A stretch of 64,000 bases of DNA from Acholoe squamosa. Lineage: Eukaryota > Annelida > Polychaeta > Phyllodocida > Polynoidae. A model generated the notes under the pieces. The model had not been told where the DNA came from, made no database searches, and was given only the letters and a program-made list of their open reading frames with translations. The stretch spans positions 13,640,395 through 13,704,394 of the forward strand of contig OX439049.1 in NCBI GenBank assembly GCA_949317995.1. The letters are read 5' to 3'. Both the position numbers and the translations under genes were made by a program. Each line of letters starts with the position of its first letter. Position 1 is the first letter of the stretch. Positions 1-27,700 of the stretch are shown one piece after another.

Positions 1-800
1 GGTTAGCCTGGCTCAGTGTATCTCCCATAGGAATATCCTTTCCAGGAACATAGCAGACATTTAGGTCATAGGGTTGAATGCGTAGCATCATCATCTGAAA
101 CCTCATTGGCGCAGCTAACATTGGCTTTGTGAAGATCGACTGAAGTGGTTTATGGTCTGACTGTACAACCACTTCTTTGCCAAATGCATAGTGATGAAAT
201 TTCTTGCAACAGTGTACAATAGCTAGTGTCTCTTTTTCTATCTGAGCATATCCTTGTTCTGTGCTTGTCAGGGCCCTTGAGGTATATGCAACTGGTTTGT
301 CATTTAGGAGCAACACACCTCCTAGTGCGTAGCTGGATGCATCACATTGTATCTTGACTGGTATCCGCACATCATAGTATGCAAGCACTGGGGCATTGCA
401 ACATAAGTCTTGCAGCTTCTCAAAGCTGCACTGCTCAGGCTCTTCCCACACAAACTCTGTCTTTTTTTGTGAGTGCAAGTAGAGGCGCTGCAATCTCACT
501 GAGGTTAGGAATGAACTTTGAGATATACTGAACAAACCCCAGAAATCAACATACACATTCCTTTGTCTGAGGTGTCGGCATCTCTCTCACAGCCTTGACT
601 TTGTCTGGGTCAACCTTTAGACCTTCTGAAGAGACAATATGACTAATGTACTTGACACTAGATTTCCTGACCTGACACTTTCCAAAGTTCAACTTCAAGT
701 TCCACTAAGTAGCAAATGCCTATTTTGTCATTCTTCTGGACCACCACCATGGAAGTACATGGAACTTACTTAGTCTGTGGGTTCTGTGACTTTGGTTCTG
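1..800 (-). pseudogene. Gypsy reverse transcriptase / RNase H remnant
   Basis: The minus-strand translation of about 370-100 shows the Gypsy RNase H signature: a DASSYALGG block with the first catalytic Asp, then PVAYTSRALT, then IEKETLAIV with the catalytic Glu, then QSDHKPL with the third Asp. Upstream (710-490) lies the RT thumb region, including an FLGFVQYISKFIPNL-type motif, interrupted by a stop at 546-548. Around 800-890 the start of RT is seen as a KVTEPTDWVSSM-like block. The YxDD palm is absent, so roughly 130-150 residues of RT have been deleted between the two parts. No function is expected. Confidence 0.85.
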
Positions 801-865
801 TGACCATCCTCCTCCATTTCTTTCAGTTTTACCACAATGTTTTCACGCAGAGAATGGGGTTGACG

Positions 866-1270
866 TCAGGCTACATGTACAACTGGCTTTACCATTGGAT
901 CTATCTTGAGAGAGTAGATCCCTGGAAGAGTTCCTGTCAATTTCTTCAGCTCTGGGTATTGATCTATGCCTCGATCGACTGTGTGGATACGCTTCAGGAG
1001 ACCCAATTGTATGCATGCTGACCCTGATAAGAGTGGAGTCTGGTCCTGCTCTATGATGTAAAACTTTACTTTTATTTCATGAGACTTCCATATGACTGGG
1101 AATACTGCAGTGCCAAGTAGTGGGATTGGGTGCTGGGTATAGGATTGATAAACACGCTTGGTTGGACAAATTGGAGGTTTATCCACCATCTGATTATAAG
1201 TCTTCACTGACATGAAAGACTTAATTGGCAGCACCAGTGTCGAGCTGAATCGTAACCTTGACACTCTCAA
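866..1270 (-). pseudogene. Gypsy aspartic protease remnant
   Basis: The segment is open for 134 codons on the minus strand and reads as the body of a retropepsin-like protease, including the LLGTAVFPV flap-side block and an LLSGSACIQLGLL C-terminal block. The active-site motif (IQLDTGAAN) is present at about 1250-1215 but in a neighbouring frame, so an indel has separated it from the rest. It leads directly into the start of RT. The copy is non-functional. Confidence 0.75.
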
Positions 1271-1754
1271 TCATCAGTTGCTGGACACTTTGGTCTACTC
1301 ACAATTTCCTGGATTCAATTCCTTCACCAAATGACATCTGGTAAGTTTATACATCAATTCATCAATTGGCATTACCAGGTGGGTTTGGTTCCTCTTCTAC
1401 AACTGTAGAACCACTTCTGACAACCATGTAATGAGTTAAAGGAAGAACCAAGACTTTACATTTCAGTGCCTTATGCTAGACTGACTTTTACTTCCCATAT
1501 TATCACTCAACTTCCGGTAGTCATGATTACAAACACTAGGGGGCGCCAAGTGCGTATGTTACAATCCAAACATACACATGGTGCGTTCGGAGTACGGCCG
1601 AGGGATCAATGCTGGTTTGTAAGGCCACCCCCTATTGGTCATCCCCATGTGGGTCAATGTTGATCCCTGAGTCAAGTTACTAGCCTCCCAAGCATAGCTA
1701 GGGACTGGTACCTAGCCAGACATGGCTATGGGTCTAGACCCCTAAAATCGACAG

Positions 1755-2580
1755 TGTGACATGGCCTTTTCTTAAAATCGACAAAGGACATGGATCTTCA
1801 AGGGACAAGGACATGGGTCAAAAAAGATAGTGACAGGGGACATGGACTTTTCTTAAAATCGACATGTGACATGGAGCTTAGTGACAAGGACAGAGGAAAA
1901 TACAAATTTAGTGACATTTGACATGGGCTTTTCTTAAAATCGACAAGGGACATGGGGACCCCCCATCTAGACCCCCATGGCTGGGGTGGAAGGGGGTGGA
2001 GGGAACCAGCTGAGGTGGGGTAGTTAGCGTTCGAGGTCACCCCTACCCATAATGCAATAGATATCGTTGGAAAACCGTTGCCCGAACGCCTCGACTCATA
2101 CATTCAAGGGGTGGCTAGCATGGCTAAGACATACCCGCGTTAGCACGACACGTGGCAACCCATTGACCAATCAGAGCACTGCTCATCCATAGAATTGCGC
2201 TGTGTTATGAAATTTGCATCCTGTCTGCGAATACCCCTAAAAAAAAATGACCCACCCTCCCAGAAATGGGCTGAAAAAAAGCTCCCCAGTCCCCCTATAA
2301 AGCATAGCTTGAAGTATAGGGACAAAGCTTTCAACCAACAAGATGGGTGTGGACCACTAAATTTGACATGGTGACATGGCAATTTCTTAAAATCGACATG
2401 TGACATGAGAGGTTCTTAGAGGTGACATGGGACATGGGGATTTAAGTGACATGTGACATAACCATTTCTTAAAATTGACATGTGACATGAGAGGTTCTTA
2501 GAGGTGACATGGGACATGGGGATTTAAGTGACATGTGACATAACCATTTCTTAAAATTGACATGTGACATGGGGGACCCC
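1755..2580. repeat. Degenerate GACATG-rich tandem repeat region
   Basis: The phrase TTCTTAAAATCGACATG or close variants recurs about seven times (near 1770, 1850, 1930, 2385, 2467, 2549) mixed with GGGACATGG and GTGACATGT blocks. The stretch between 1975 and 2340 is less repetitive and contains GC-rich single-copy-like sequence. No gene is visible. Confidence 0.7.
2386..2580. repeat. 82-bp tandem repeat, two full copies plus a partial third
   Basis: The block starting CTTAAAATCGACATGTGACA at 2386 recurs at 2468 and 2550 with an exact 82-bp period and few differences (C to T in the CGACATG motif). The third copy diverges after about 25 bp. It forms the most recent, best preserved part of the larger repeat region. 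Confidence 0.85.
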
Positions 2581-2798
2581 CCATCCAGACCCCCAACAAG
2601 ATGTCCAAGCCCGTCAGATTTGTCTTGCCTACCATAATTGGGGGTCTTTTCTTCTATCATCCTTACCACAATCTGTGAGACATAGAAACGAATGACATAC
2701 CTGTGTCCTCTTGTGCACCTGTATGTAGCGGGCACCTGTCAGTGCCACGAATTCGCGCGGGAAAAGGTGCACGACGCCGTCTGTCACCAAGGCAAAGG

Positions 2799-2806
2799 TC
2801 AAGGTC
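2799..2806 (+). promoter_or_regulatory. Possible ERR/nuclear-receptor half site upstream of SDHA exon 1A
   Basis: TCAAGGTC, within AAAGGTCAAGGTCTTTG, matches the extended half site bound by estrogen-related receptors. It lies about 190 bp before the exon 1A start codon. ERR factors are known to drive oxidative-metabolism genes in animals, so it is a reasonable candidate, but an 8-mer match is weak evidence. Confidence 0.25.
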
Positions 2807-2991
2807 TTTGGAATTGACTGCGGAACTACAAGCATCGCTAAAAGATTTGTGTTTATCCTCTTAAATACCACAAATATAAACATCACATTTTCTTAGTTGG
2901 ATTGCTGTATTATGGTGATTTTATTAACAAATATCAATCGATTTAGTGTAATAATAGTAGGACTGCACTAAAGAGGTCAACACAGCCCAAA

Positions 2992-18647
<15,656 letters not shown>

Positions 18648-18990
18648 GAGTCCAATTAAGATAACATGTCAAGATAAGAGACTTGATAAGCCTGGCACAC
18701 AGCTGTCTGTGCTTAGGGAAGTAATCATGGACCTGTCCTTGACAGTCCGCCGCAAGATTTATGTTAGTGCTTTAGTCCGCATGATGACCGTGTGCCGAAC
18801 CAAGCCATTTCTTCGGAGGGACTCAAAGAGGAATTATATTAAAGTGTACATATATAAATACGTATTATGACTTCTCCTGCATCCTAATTGTGCTTAGATC
18901 TATTTAGTTTAAAGTGTGTCGCCCAATTGCCATAGTTATGGTCGAGTCGTGAAATGAAGTCTTTTCTGAATAAAGTGGGATACAAACTGC
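18648..18990 (+). terminator. SDHA: SDHA 3' UTR and polyadenylation signals
   Basis: AATAAA at 18969-18974 lies about 320 bp after the stop, followed by a GT-rich stretch (GTGTTGTAATATTCGTGG), the usual arrangement for mRNA 3'-end formation. A second AATAAA at 19323-19328 could make a longer 3' UTR. Confidence 0.6.
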
Positions 18991-19397
18991 AGTGTTGTAA
19001 TATTCGTGGTGCAGTTTAGTAGTGTTCATTTCTTGGTCACATTTTCTCATCGACCCCTTATTAACGAATCACTATCATGTCAGGATATTTGTAGATGGAA
19101 AGAAACATGAATGTGAGGAATACTAAGTATTTTAAGTATACATGTTGAAAACATTGAGGTGGACTGGGTAGCTCTTTATGCTAGGTCCACTGTTACCATG
19201 ATGAGACAATTGAAAATAATAGGTGTCCAAAGCAGATCTGTACTTAAAATTTATATTAAGTCATGTCTGCTTGTCTCATACCCGAAACCAAATGTAATCA
19301 GTTATGTGATTGTAATCATTGAAATAAAGTTATTTATAATTAAAGTAATTTGTGGAAATTTCTTTCTGCAACAAAAGGCAAATTAATCATGGAACCC

Positions 19398-19860
19398 TAA
19401 GGCCATTCCAAATTAAAAAATTGGTCTATGGATTTTCTGTTTTAGAAAAAGAGGCGGGAGGGTGTTATTTTTCTAGGAAGATTTATTTGTCTGGATTTTG
19501 CATGGCCAAAATATGGAGAGGGCTATTTTTTTTCTTTTGGTGGTGGGGGGTGTCCCTTGCTGAAAATGTTTAAAAGTGCATAATAGGCCTATATAATGAA
19601 ACCGGTGAAATCTTTACCTATCCAATGAGTGGTCTGCCATTTCTGTACTTTTATTGGTTGACCCTGTAAGCTCCTTGGTAAAAAAAAAAAAAAAAAATTG
19701 CAATTTTCCAGAAAATGATGCGGGCGGAACCCATAGACCAATAAATATTCATAAAAAATTAAAATTTGTATTTTGGAAATTAAATTGCGGGAAATCCATA
19801 GACCAATATTTTTATTTGGTAAGGTATCTGAATTGAATTCATTGGCCCACTCCATACCGG
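19398..19860. mobile_element. Relatives of the GGCCACACC MITE between two convergent genes
   Basis: TAAGGCCATTCCAAATT at 19398 and internal words TTGGTCTATGGATTTTC and AAATCCATAGACCAATATT match the element ends at 62691 and 25063. The outer right end is not clear, so this may be one decayed or two nested copies. The rest of the SDHA-ZMYND8 gap (19330-19985) holds nothing else recognisable. Confidence 0.5.
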
Positions 19861-20000
19861 TAGTTTTGATATTGACTTCCTTAGTCATGCTTCCAACAGG
19901 GATGTTACAAGAACTCGTCTGTTTTGATTATGAGGTTTATCTAGAGTGGAATTATGTCTAAAATAAAATCACCAAACAAACACATCCACAATTCATAGCT

Positions 20001-21521
20001 TTTATTTCAACTGGCAATTCTAATAAATCATATATACAAAACTGCTAGGAGAAATCATAAATTCCCAATCATTACATTTCACAAAGTACAACTGCATTTT
20101 GGATTGCTACATGGAAATTTTCTGCGTCTTCTACTAGATATATTTCATCAACTGACTTAGACAAAGAACAGGAGTTAAATATATCAATACACGCTTTACC
20201 AAAAGTAACCCCAAACCAGATGATTACCACCAAGGCGAACTATCTGCCGCTGGTTGAAAAAGCCGTTTGAGGTAATAACTTGGAACAAAATCTTGTGTTC
20301 ACATTTAATGCAACATACTGGCATCTAAGAGCAGGATTCTCGTTGCTGAATTCTCCATTATAAATGCATGAAACAATTTAGACTTTCATTAAGATTGGAA
20401 GATGCTGGTGAATGGTGAAAGATAATAAAACAGATATAATAAACTAACCACTCCATTCTTTACCTGATATGTTAAAAACATAGCAGCTCTTCCAGCTAAA
20501 TCATCCTCACCCCACGACAATCCATACATACCGGTATTATAATATACAGTATTCCATCCACTGGCGCTGGACTTGAGAAAACTTAAGTCGAGTGATACTT
20601 GGTAAGACGAGCATATGCACAGGTCCATGTGTCATGTCTTGTTGGTCATTCTGTGTGGAAGGTGGAGGGGCAGGGGAAGGTATATCACTCTACAGACACA
20701 TCACTGAGGGGTTTAGCGTAATGCAATTTTTTTAAGGATGGGTATGCTCAGCCATGATGGTTGCCATCTTGGAATTTCTGTTGGAAAGGTTGCCAACCTG
20801 TTTTATATACAAGGCGACAGACTTGGCAAGCAGTGGAGTGAGAGATTCTGAGAGTGGAATTGTCGGATGAAGCTTGTTGCATCAATTTGCACTGCTGATA
20901 CGTAAACAAAGCCGGGCTCATTCTGGTACAGACACTTCTGTGATGAGTTGTTCAGGGTTCAGAAGGGATTAACTGTTGTGTAGACACTCCTGTGACGGGT
21001 TGTTCAGCGGGGGTTGAGTAAGGCGGTGGTGCAGTGGTGTATGGCGGTGGTGGGGGTTCACTGTTGTGTAGACACTCCTGTGACAGGTTGTTCAGCGGGG
21101 GTTGAGTAAGGCGGTGGTGCAGTGGTGTATGGCGGCGGTGGCGGTTCACTGTTGTGTAGACACTCCTGTGACGGGTTGTTCAGCGGGGGTTCAGTAGGGT
21201 GGCGGTGCAGTGGTGTATGGCGGCGGTGCAGTGGTGGGGGTTCACTGTTGTGTAGACACTCCTGTGACGGGTTGTTCAGCGGGGGTTTAGTAAGGCAGTG
21301 GTGTATGGCGGCGGTGCAGTGGTGGGGGTTCACTGTTGTGTAGACACTCCTGTGACGGGTTGTTCAGCGGGGGTTGAGTAAGGCGGTGGTGCAGTGGTGT
21401 ATGGCGGCGGTGCAGTGGTGGGGGTTCACTGTTGTGTAGACACTCCTGTGACGGGTTGTTCAGCGGGGGTTGAGTAAGGCGGTGGTGCAGTGGTGTATGG
21501 CGGCGGTGCAGTGGTGGGGGT
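20001..21521 (-). terminator. ZMYND8: ZMYND8-like gene 3' UTR, with possible poly(A) signal at its end
   Basis: On the minus strand the stop codon at 21522-21524 is followed by about 0.55 kb of minisatellite and about 1 kb of ordinary sequence, to an AATAAA (complement of 20001-20006). This would give a 3' UTR of roughly 1.5 kb, arranged tail to tail with SDHA. The end point is inferred from the hexamer only. Confidence 0.45.
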
Positions 21522-21620
21522 TCACTGTTGTGTAGACACTCCTGTGACGGGTTGTTCAGCGGGGGTTGAGTAGGGCGGTGGTGCAGTGGTGTATGGCGGC
21601 GGTGCAGTGGTGGGGGTGAC
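20965..21620. repeat. 96/88-bp minisatellite containing the ZMYND8-like stop codon
   Basis: TTCACTGTTGTGTAGACACT recurs at 21521, 21425, 21329, 21241, 21145 and 21057, plus a variant near 20968; spacings are 96, 96, 88, 96 and 88 bp. The unit derives from the last 32 codons of the gene, including TGA. The 96-bp spacings keep the reading frame; the 88-bp ones do not. Confidence 0.95.
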
Positions 21621-21722
21621 AGTGGCGCTGCCAGGCTGGATAATGCGGATGTTGGACATCTGCTGCTGTGGTACAAACTGGTACATGATGGGAGCACCCG
21701 GTGTCGTGGTCGTTGTGCCCTG
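21522..21722 (-). CDS. ZMYND8: ZMYND8-like last coding exon with repetitive C-terminus
   Basis: The exon follows an AACCAG/CAG tandem (NAGNAG) acceptor and encodes 66 residues: a Gln/Thr-rich part with YQFVPQQQM, then a [12 protein letters not shown] tail ending GVSTQQ and TGA. The last 31 codons and the stop form the unit of the downstream minisatellite. No known domain. Confidence 0.7.
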   Translation of the reverse strand, partial: QGTTTTTPGAPIMYQFVPQQQMSNIRIIQPGSATVTPTTAPPPYTTAPPPYSTPAEQPVTGVSTQQ

Positions 21723-24700
21723 CTGGTTATGGAAGATCAGAAATGGAACATTTAGAGGAAGTCTACAAGCTGGCTAGAATTGTGGAAGATGAACTATTGC
21801 CATATTTTATATCAGATGTATATGTTTCGTTATCAGGGGCGTAGGAAAGGGGGGGGGGGGCAGGGGGCCTGGGCCCCCCCCCCCGAATCACAGAGGAGGT
21901 GGGGCCTGAATATGTCTGGGCCCCCCCCCCAATAAATGTGTCAAGCCTCATTATAAAATATACAAGATTCCCACAGCTCACCACTCAAATTGGACATATA
22001 TGTCATTAAGATAGGGAAAATGGCAGCATTGGATTAAGATAAGCCATCAAGGAATAATCTTTTATATAAATCCCATACAACCATATGGATTAACATCAAC
22101 ACGCTCAAGTCGATAATTCACTGCGGCTGGGGTGGATTTGCTTCCTACGCCTCTGAGTCATTAGAGTACACACCATTTTTGGCTCAGGGACCACCCTGAG
22201 TCTATACCACCGGGTAGGTGGTGGCATTGGCAAAAAGTCAGTTATACAATTTTCAAGAAATAAAGCATGTAAATAAATAAATTACCATACATCAGTAGTT
22301 CATATATCAGTCTTTACTAACAGTAAAGAAAAAAAAATCAAAAATCCATCCATGAGTTCATACAAAATTAAAGAAAGAAAAAAGTCATTTCATAAAAATA
22401 TTTTCACCAATCCAGTCCTCCATAGTTTTACCTCCGGGCTGGACTTTTCTCTCTTTGTTCCTATTTGTTTCAAAAACAGCGTCTAAAAGTGAGACGGTTT
22501 GGACGCCTTTCAAAAAACGCGGGAAAAGTCGCCCTAAGCCCTCCGTGCCAATGCACGTCTTTCAATTTTTCATCTTAAACAATGAACTTGAAGTTTGGTC
22601 TACACAATATGTTATCCAGGTGATGACTGATCAAGTGAAAAACTGGACTGATGTAAAGTATCTTAGGCTAACTGAATTACAACATCGATTATAGAATAAC
22701 TTTATTATAACCTGATGAGGTCTTAGACTGAGAGAATTCTGTTCTAATTACATCCCTGGGCACTGGGGTCTCAAATAAGTGCCGTGGATACATGTACAGG
22801 GGTATTAAAATCGATAAGCGGCGTGGGTACATGTACAGGGGTATTGAAATCGATAAGCGGCGTGGGTACATGTACAGGGGTATTGAAATCGATAAGCTGC
22901 GTGGGTACATGTACAGGGGTATTGAAATCGATAAGCGCCATAGCTACATGTACAGGGGTATTGAAATCGATAAGCGCCGTGGGAACATGTACAGGGGTAT
23001 TGAAATCGATAAGCGCCATGGGTACATGTACAGGGGTATTGAAATCGATAAGCGCCATGGGTACATGTACAGGGGTATTGAAATCGATAAGCGCCGTAGG
23101 TACATGTACAGGGGTATTGAAATCGATAAGCGCCGTGGGAACATGTACAGGGGTATTGAAATCGATAAGCGCCATGGGTACATGTACAGGGGTATTGAAA
23201 TCGATAAGCGCCGTGGGTACATGTACAGGGGTATTGAAATCGATAAGCGCCGTGTACAGGGCTATTAAAATCGATAAGCGGCGTGGGTACATGTACAGGG
23301 GTATTGAAATCGATAAGCGCCGTGTACAGGGGTATTGAAATTGATAAGCGCCGTGGAAACATGTACAGGGGTATTGAAATCGATAAGCGCCGTGGGTCCA
23401 TGTACAGGGGTATTGAAATCGATAAGCGCCGTGGGTACATGTATAGGGGTATTGAAATCGATAAGCGCCGTGGGTACATGTACAGGGGTATTGAAATCGA
23501 TAAGCGCCGTGGGTCCATGTACAGGGGTATTGAAATCGATAAGCGCCGTGGAAACATGTACAGGGGTATTGAAATAGATAAGCGCCATGGGTCCATGTAC
23601 AGGGGTATTGAAATCAATAAGCGCCGTGTACAGGGGTATTGAAATCGATAAGCGCCATGGGTCCATGTACAGGGGTATTGAAATCAATAAGCGCCATATA
23701 CAGGGGTATTGAAATCGATAAGTGCCATGGGTCCATGTACAGGGGTATTGAAATCGATAAGCGCCATGGGTACATGTACAGGGGTATTGAAATCAATAAG
23801 CACCGTGTACAGGGGTATTGAAATCGATAAGCGCCATGGGTCCATGTACAGAGGTATTGAAATCGATAAGCGCCATGGGTCCTTGAACAGGGGTATTGAA
23901 ATCAATAAGCGCCTGGGTGATTAAACAGGCCACTACGGTAAGATGCTTTAAACTGTACAACATTAGTTATAGGACAGAACTTCACAGCAATGCAGTTTAC
24001 CAAAAACGTAGTTCCATCATGGTATTACTCTATGTCGTCGGCTTAGTGCAAGACAGTTGTAACCGACATTATGGCAAAATTAAGTTTTCTTTTCTATTTT
24101 AACATCTATAGACAATTATCTACCTACAATGAAAGTGCTGAAGCTCTGTAGATACAACCTTCTTGCACTAAGGCGACGATGTGGTCTTACCTGGTTTGCA
24201 ATAAGCTGTTGTAGAGCTACAGGTGACGGAGAGGTGGGGCCCCCTAGTGGGGAAGTGAGGTACTGAACAGCCATTCCACTCCCCGTCCCAGCAATCTGTG
24301 AGAACGATGAGGTGGATATAGCATCAATACACATTAATAAATGAACCATCTATTGCTGTCTAGAGATACTAAAAGAACCAGATAATGCCTCCTGGCATAA
24401 TCAACACAGGAAAAGGGACCTTCGCGAGGGGCCTCCCCGGGGTCACCTTTGCTGTGTTGATTCAGAATATATCCAAGGAATCAAAATTTAGAATTAGACT
24501 CTGTATTCGACACTGTACTATCGGTATCAACGTCTAACATGGTGCCTTCACAAAGTTTACTCTTTGATGATTCTCCCTTCAAGAAAGATGTTCATGCCAT
24601 CAGTTTATTTCCATTCTTAATAAGCTTAAATTCATGGCTTTTGCTGTACTACTAATCGTAAATAGTCCCCTTTTACTATTATTTGAAGAGCAAATATGTC

Positions 24701-27700
24701 ATATCTTTAACGCCAAACATTAGAACATTTTCTGTCAATTTCATACACGACATTTGTATGATTAAAACGGAAATAGAACATTTCACAATAGCAGCACCGC
24801 TGAAAAACACAGCATGCAAAGCAGAATACTGGCACTAACAACATCTTTACAACATACATGGGAATAGTGTTGAGTGTAATGGCAAAGGATAGTAAGCGAT
24901 GCAATAACACATATGTAGGTATTCTAAATGGCAAGGTCAAACCACAGAAAAGCAGACTAAAGCAGTCAATGTTTCTATAATCTTTTTGACAAAGAAAAGA
25001 GAACTGATGTTCCTCTACCCAACTTCAAATGTACATGTACTAGTACCCCCTCCTGTCGTTCAGGCCACACCAAAAAAATAAGTTGATCTACTGATTTTGG
25101 TTTTGAAAAAGTGGTGCGAGCGAGCGATTTTTTTTTTTTTTTTTTAAGAATCTTTTGGCGTGCAATGGATTCCTTGCTGGGAAATTGAGGCAAGAGAACA
25201 ATTTTTTTTTTTTTAATTTTGCCAAACATCACAAAGAGAAAACTTGTAGAAACTGAAGCGAGCGAAATCCGTAGACAAGTTTTTTTTTTTAAAGAAAAAA
25301 AAAAAAAGGATTTCCGAAAATATGGAGAGGGCGATCCGTAGACCAACTTATTTTTTTGGTGTGGCCTTATGTCCATTTTCTAAGATACTTTCTAGAATTG
25401 CCAGAGGAATCTTTCATCAATACCGGTTTAGAGATAAGTTAGATGATCTAAAATTTTAGTACTACACATTAAAAAATCTATATCCAGGTTATTATTTATT
25501 ATTTTTTTTTCATTTTACGAATTCACCCTGAAATATGTCAGTGATAGACTTTGCGCAGTAAGTTGGTTGTGAGCTCTGTAGACTGCATATACACAACGCA
25601 TGGTATCAAGACAAGCAGACATTGTGTATGAGAAGGGCTACATGCACTAGGAGATGTGCAGGACTGCAATCAGACATACCTTCATCGCTTTACTGACCGT
25701 TACACTACTCGTCAGTTTGACTGAGCTAGCCGGCACGCTCTGAACCAATGGACAAACAAATCTTGCTTTAGCTATGATAACACCAGCCAATTTTGATTCT
25801 TTAATATTTTGAAAAATATCTTCTAGTCATGACCAAGCTCTTTACTTCAAGCTAGATCAAAGTAGCAGTAATAGGGACCATAGTATAGGCTCTTCATGTG
25901 ATATACCTTAGACCAGTGAAATAATTTCCTCTGCTATAAAGAGGACAAGGTACATATGATTGTGGCAGCTTCTTTCAGGACTATCTTCTGGTAATCAGTC
26001 AGACTCAATAACCTTTTTGTTGTAATATCTAGGGTTTCCTGGGTGCTAACTGTGAATGAGGTTATTACCTGGGATGGGAGATACTGTGGACCGGTTGGTG
26101 CATTTACAGGCAGGGCTCGTATGCAGTCACTCGCAGGTCGCTTGGTGCCCCTGGTCTCAGGTCGAGATACCTGTAAGTACGACAAATATATTCCATTCTT
26201 TATTTTTCTTCCTTTGTGCCAAGGGAGGAGAACAAATTAAATCATTATAGGGTGCATTCTAGTTGACATAAAACCCCACATATAAGCCATCGATAACAGA
26301 TACTGATTTCACTGACGTGATCTTCAAAGAGCTATTAGACACTGATTTATGTTAACAAGGACAACTATAGAACCCCGCATATAAGGCGCACTCTAAGTTG
26401 GCGGAGAAGCTAGGAGGGTTTGATTTGTCATGTGTCAACAGGAAGCATAAGATACAGGACACATTATACAGGACACTATGGGAAGAGGAAGATTTATAAA
26501 TCATGACTATACATCCTGTATCTTACCATTCCTTGGGATGTCCTGTATCTTACCTGTCCTGTATTTTACATGTCCTGTATCTTACATGTCCTGTATCCTA
26601 CATGTCCTGTATATCATGACATCTCTTGAGAATAGCAGCTGTTATTAGCACGAGGATCTCGTGCGAATAACATCAGTCCCACTTTAGTACTGTTTAATAG
26701 TATCTGGGAGGATGGCTTGACACGTCCTTTCACCACAACTGTTCAATGGTACACATTCTTTGGGTATAAGGCGCACCCCTAACTTTGGCTGATGTAACAG
26801 AGGTCTATCTTCACTTATATTACCGTAAATTCTCTCGTATAAACCACAGCTAGTAGCAGAGCCCACATCAAAATGCGTCTTATAATTATGATCGGCCCAA
26901 AGTGGAGGAATTTAACCCTATAGAACAGTATTAAATTAGAGCATCAATTATCAGCCCTTAGGTGCAGCCTATAGCTTCCTCTCTAACTCAAGAGTGCAGC
27001 TTATACTACCCCGGTAGGGTGTTGCTTATACGGGAAAATTTACGGTACTATACCTACCTGTTCTGTGTTCCTGCTGGGTGCCGCATGCTGTATAGGTGTG
27101 GTGAGGGAGTCGATGCTCATCACAGACTGCCCTGTGTCATGCGGTGTGAGGGTCGTCTGTGACTGACTCGTCTGGGTACAGTGAGACATGTGTTTGGTCC
27201 AGTGTTTCTGTTGACACGGGTAGTCGCAGTAACTCGTGTTCCAGCAGCAGTAGAACATGGCCTCTTTACGGCAATTGGCGCACTGTAAAAATGTAGTGTG
27301 AAATTATAGTTTAAACAATGTAATGAATAAAGTGTGAATTAGCAGTTAGGGCACTGTATAAAAATTATTTTGTAAATCGACGTTTACAAAAGTGGAAATT
27401 ATGACTAACCCTAATAGAGCTTTCGAAATTTATATTTTTTTCTAGCCAATCTAAAAAAAGTCTGGGTGCGTCATATATAGGGTTGTCTTACTGCAGTACT
27501 GCAGCTACATACCCACTGTTTGCGTTTAACCTCTTCTATGGTGCGTTCTCGTTCCTCCTCGTGTAGCCGGATGAGTTTCTTGATGCGGACATTCTGTTCG
27601 TGTTCGAGCACCATCCTCATCTCGGCCATCATGAGGTCCGTGTTGTGCTGCTGTTCTACCAGCGCCTGGTCATAGTGCCACTTGGTGCGCAGCAACTCTG

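Larger units (their letters stand above)
1..1330 (-). mobile_element. Degenerate Gypsy (Ty3-like) LTR retrotransposon fragment
   Basis: Read on the minus strand, this stretch gives, in element order, an aspartic-protease region (about 1270-866), the beginning of a reverse transcriptase (about 890-800), then a jump to the RT thumb/connection region (about 710-490) and an RNase H domain (about 370-100). This is the protease-RT-RNase H order of Gypsy pol. The copy is dead: the catalytic core of RT is missing, there is an in-frame TGA at 546-548, and a frameshift sits just after the protease DTGA motif. Integrase and the 3' LTR would lie left of the window. No gag or 5' LTR could be recognised above 1330. 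It may be related to the integrase fragment at 49.7-50.7 kb, but the two share no overlapping region to compare. Confidence 0.85.

Noticed and set aside
20389..20628. Additional coding exon in the minus strand downstream of the ZMYND8-like stop
   Set aside because: It lies after the stop codon in the presumed 3' UTR, with no matching acceptor and no domain.
22784..23617. Overlapping open frames of 119-270 codons on both strands
   Set aside because: They are produced by a 39-bp stop-free repeat and have no start context or domain; listed as a minisatellite.
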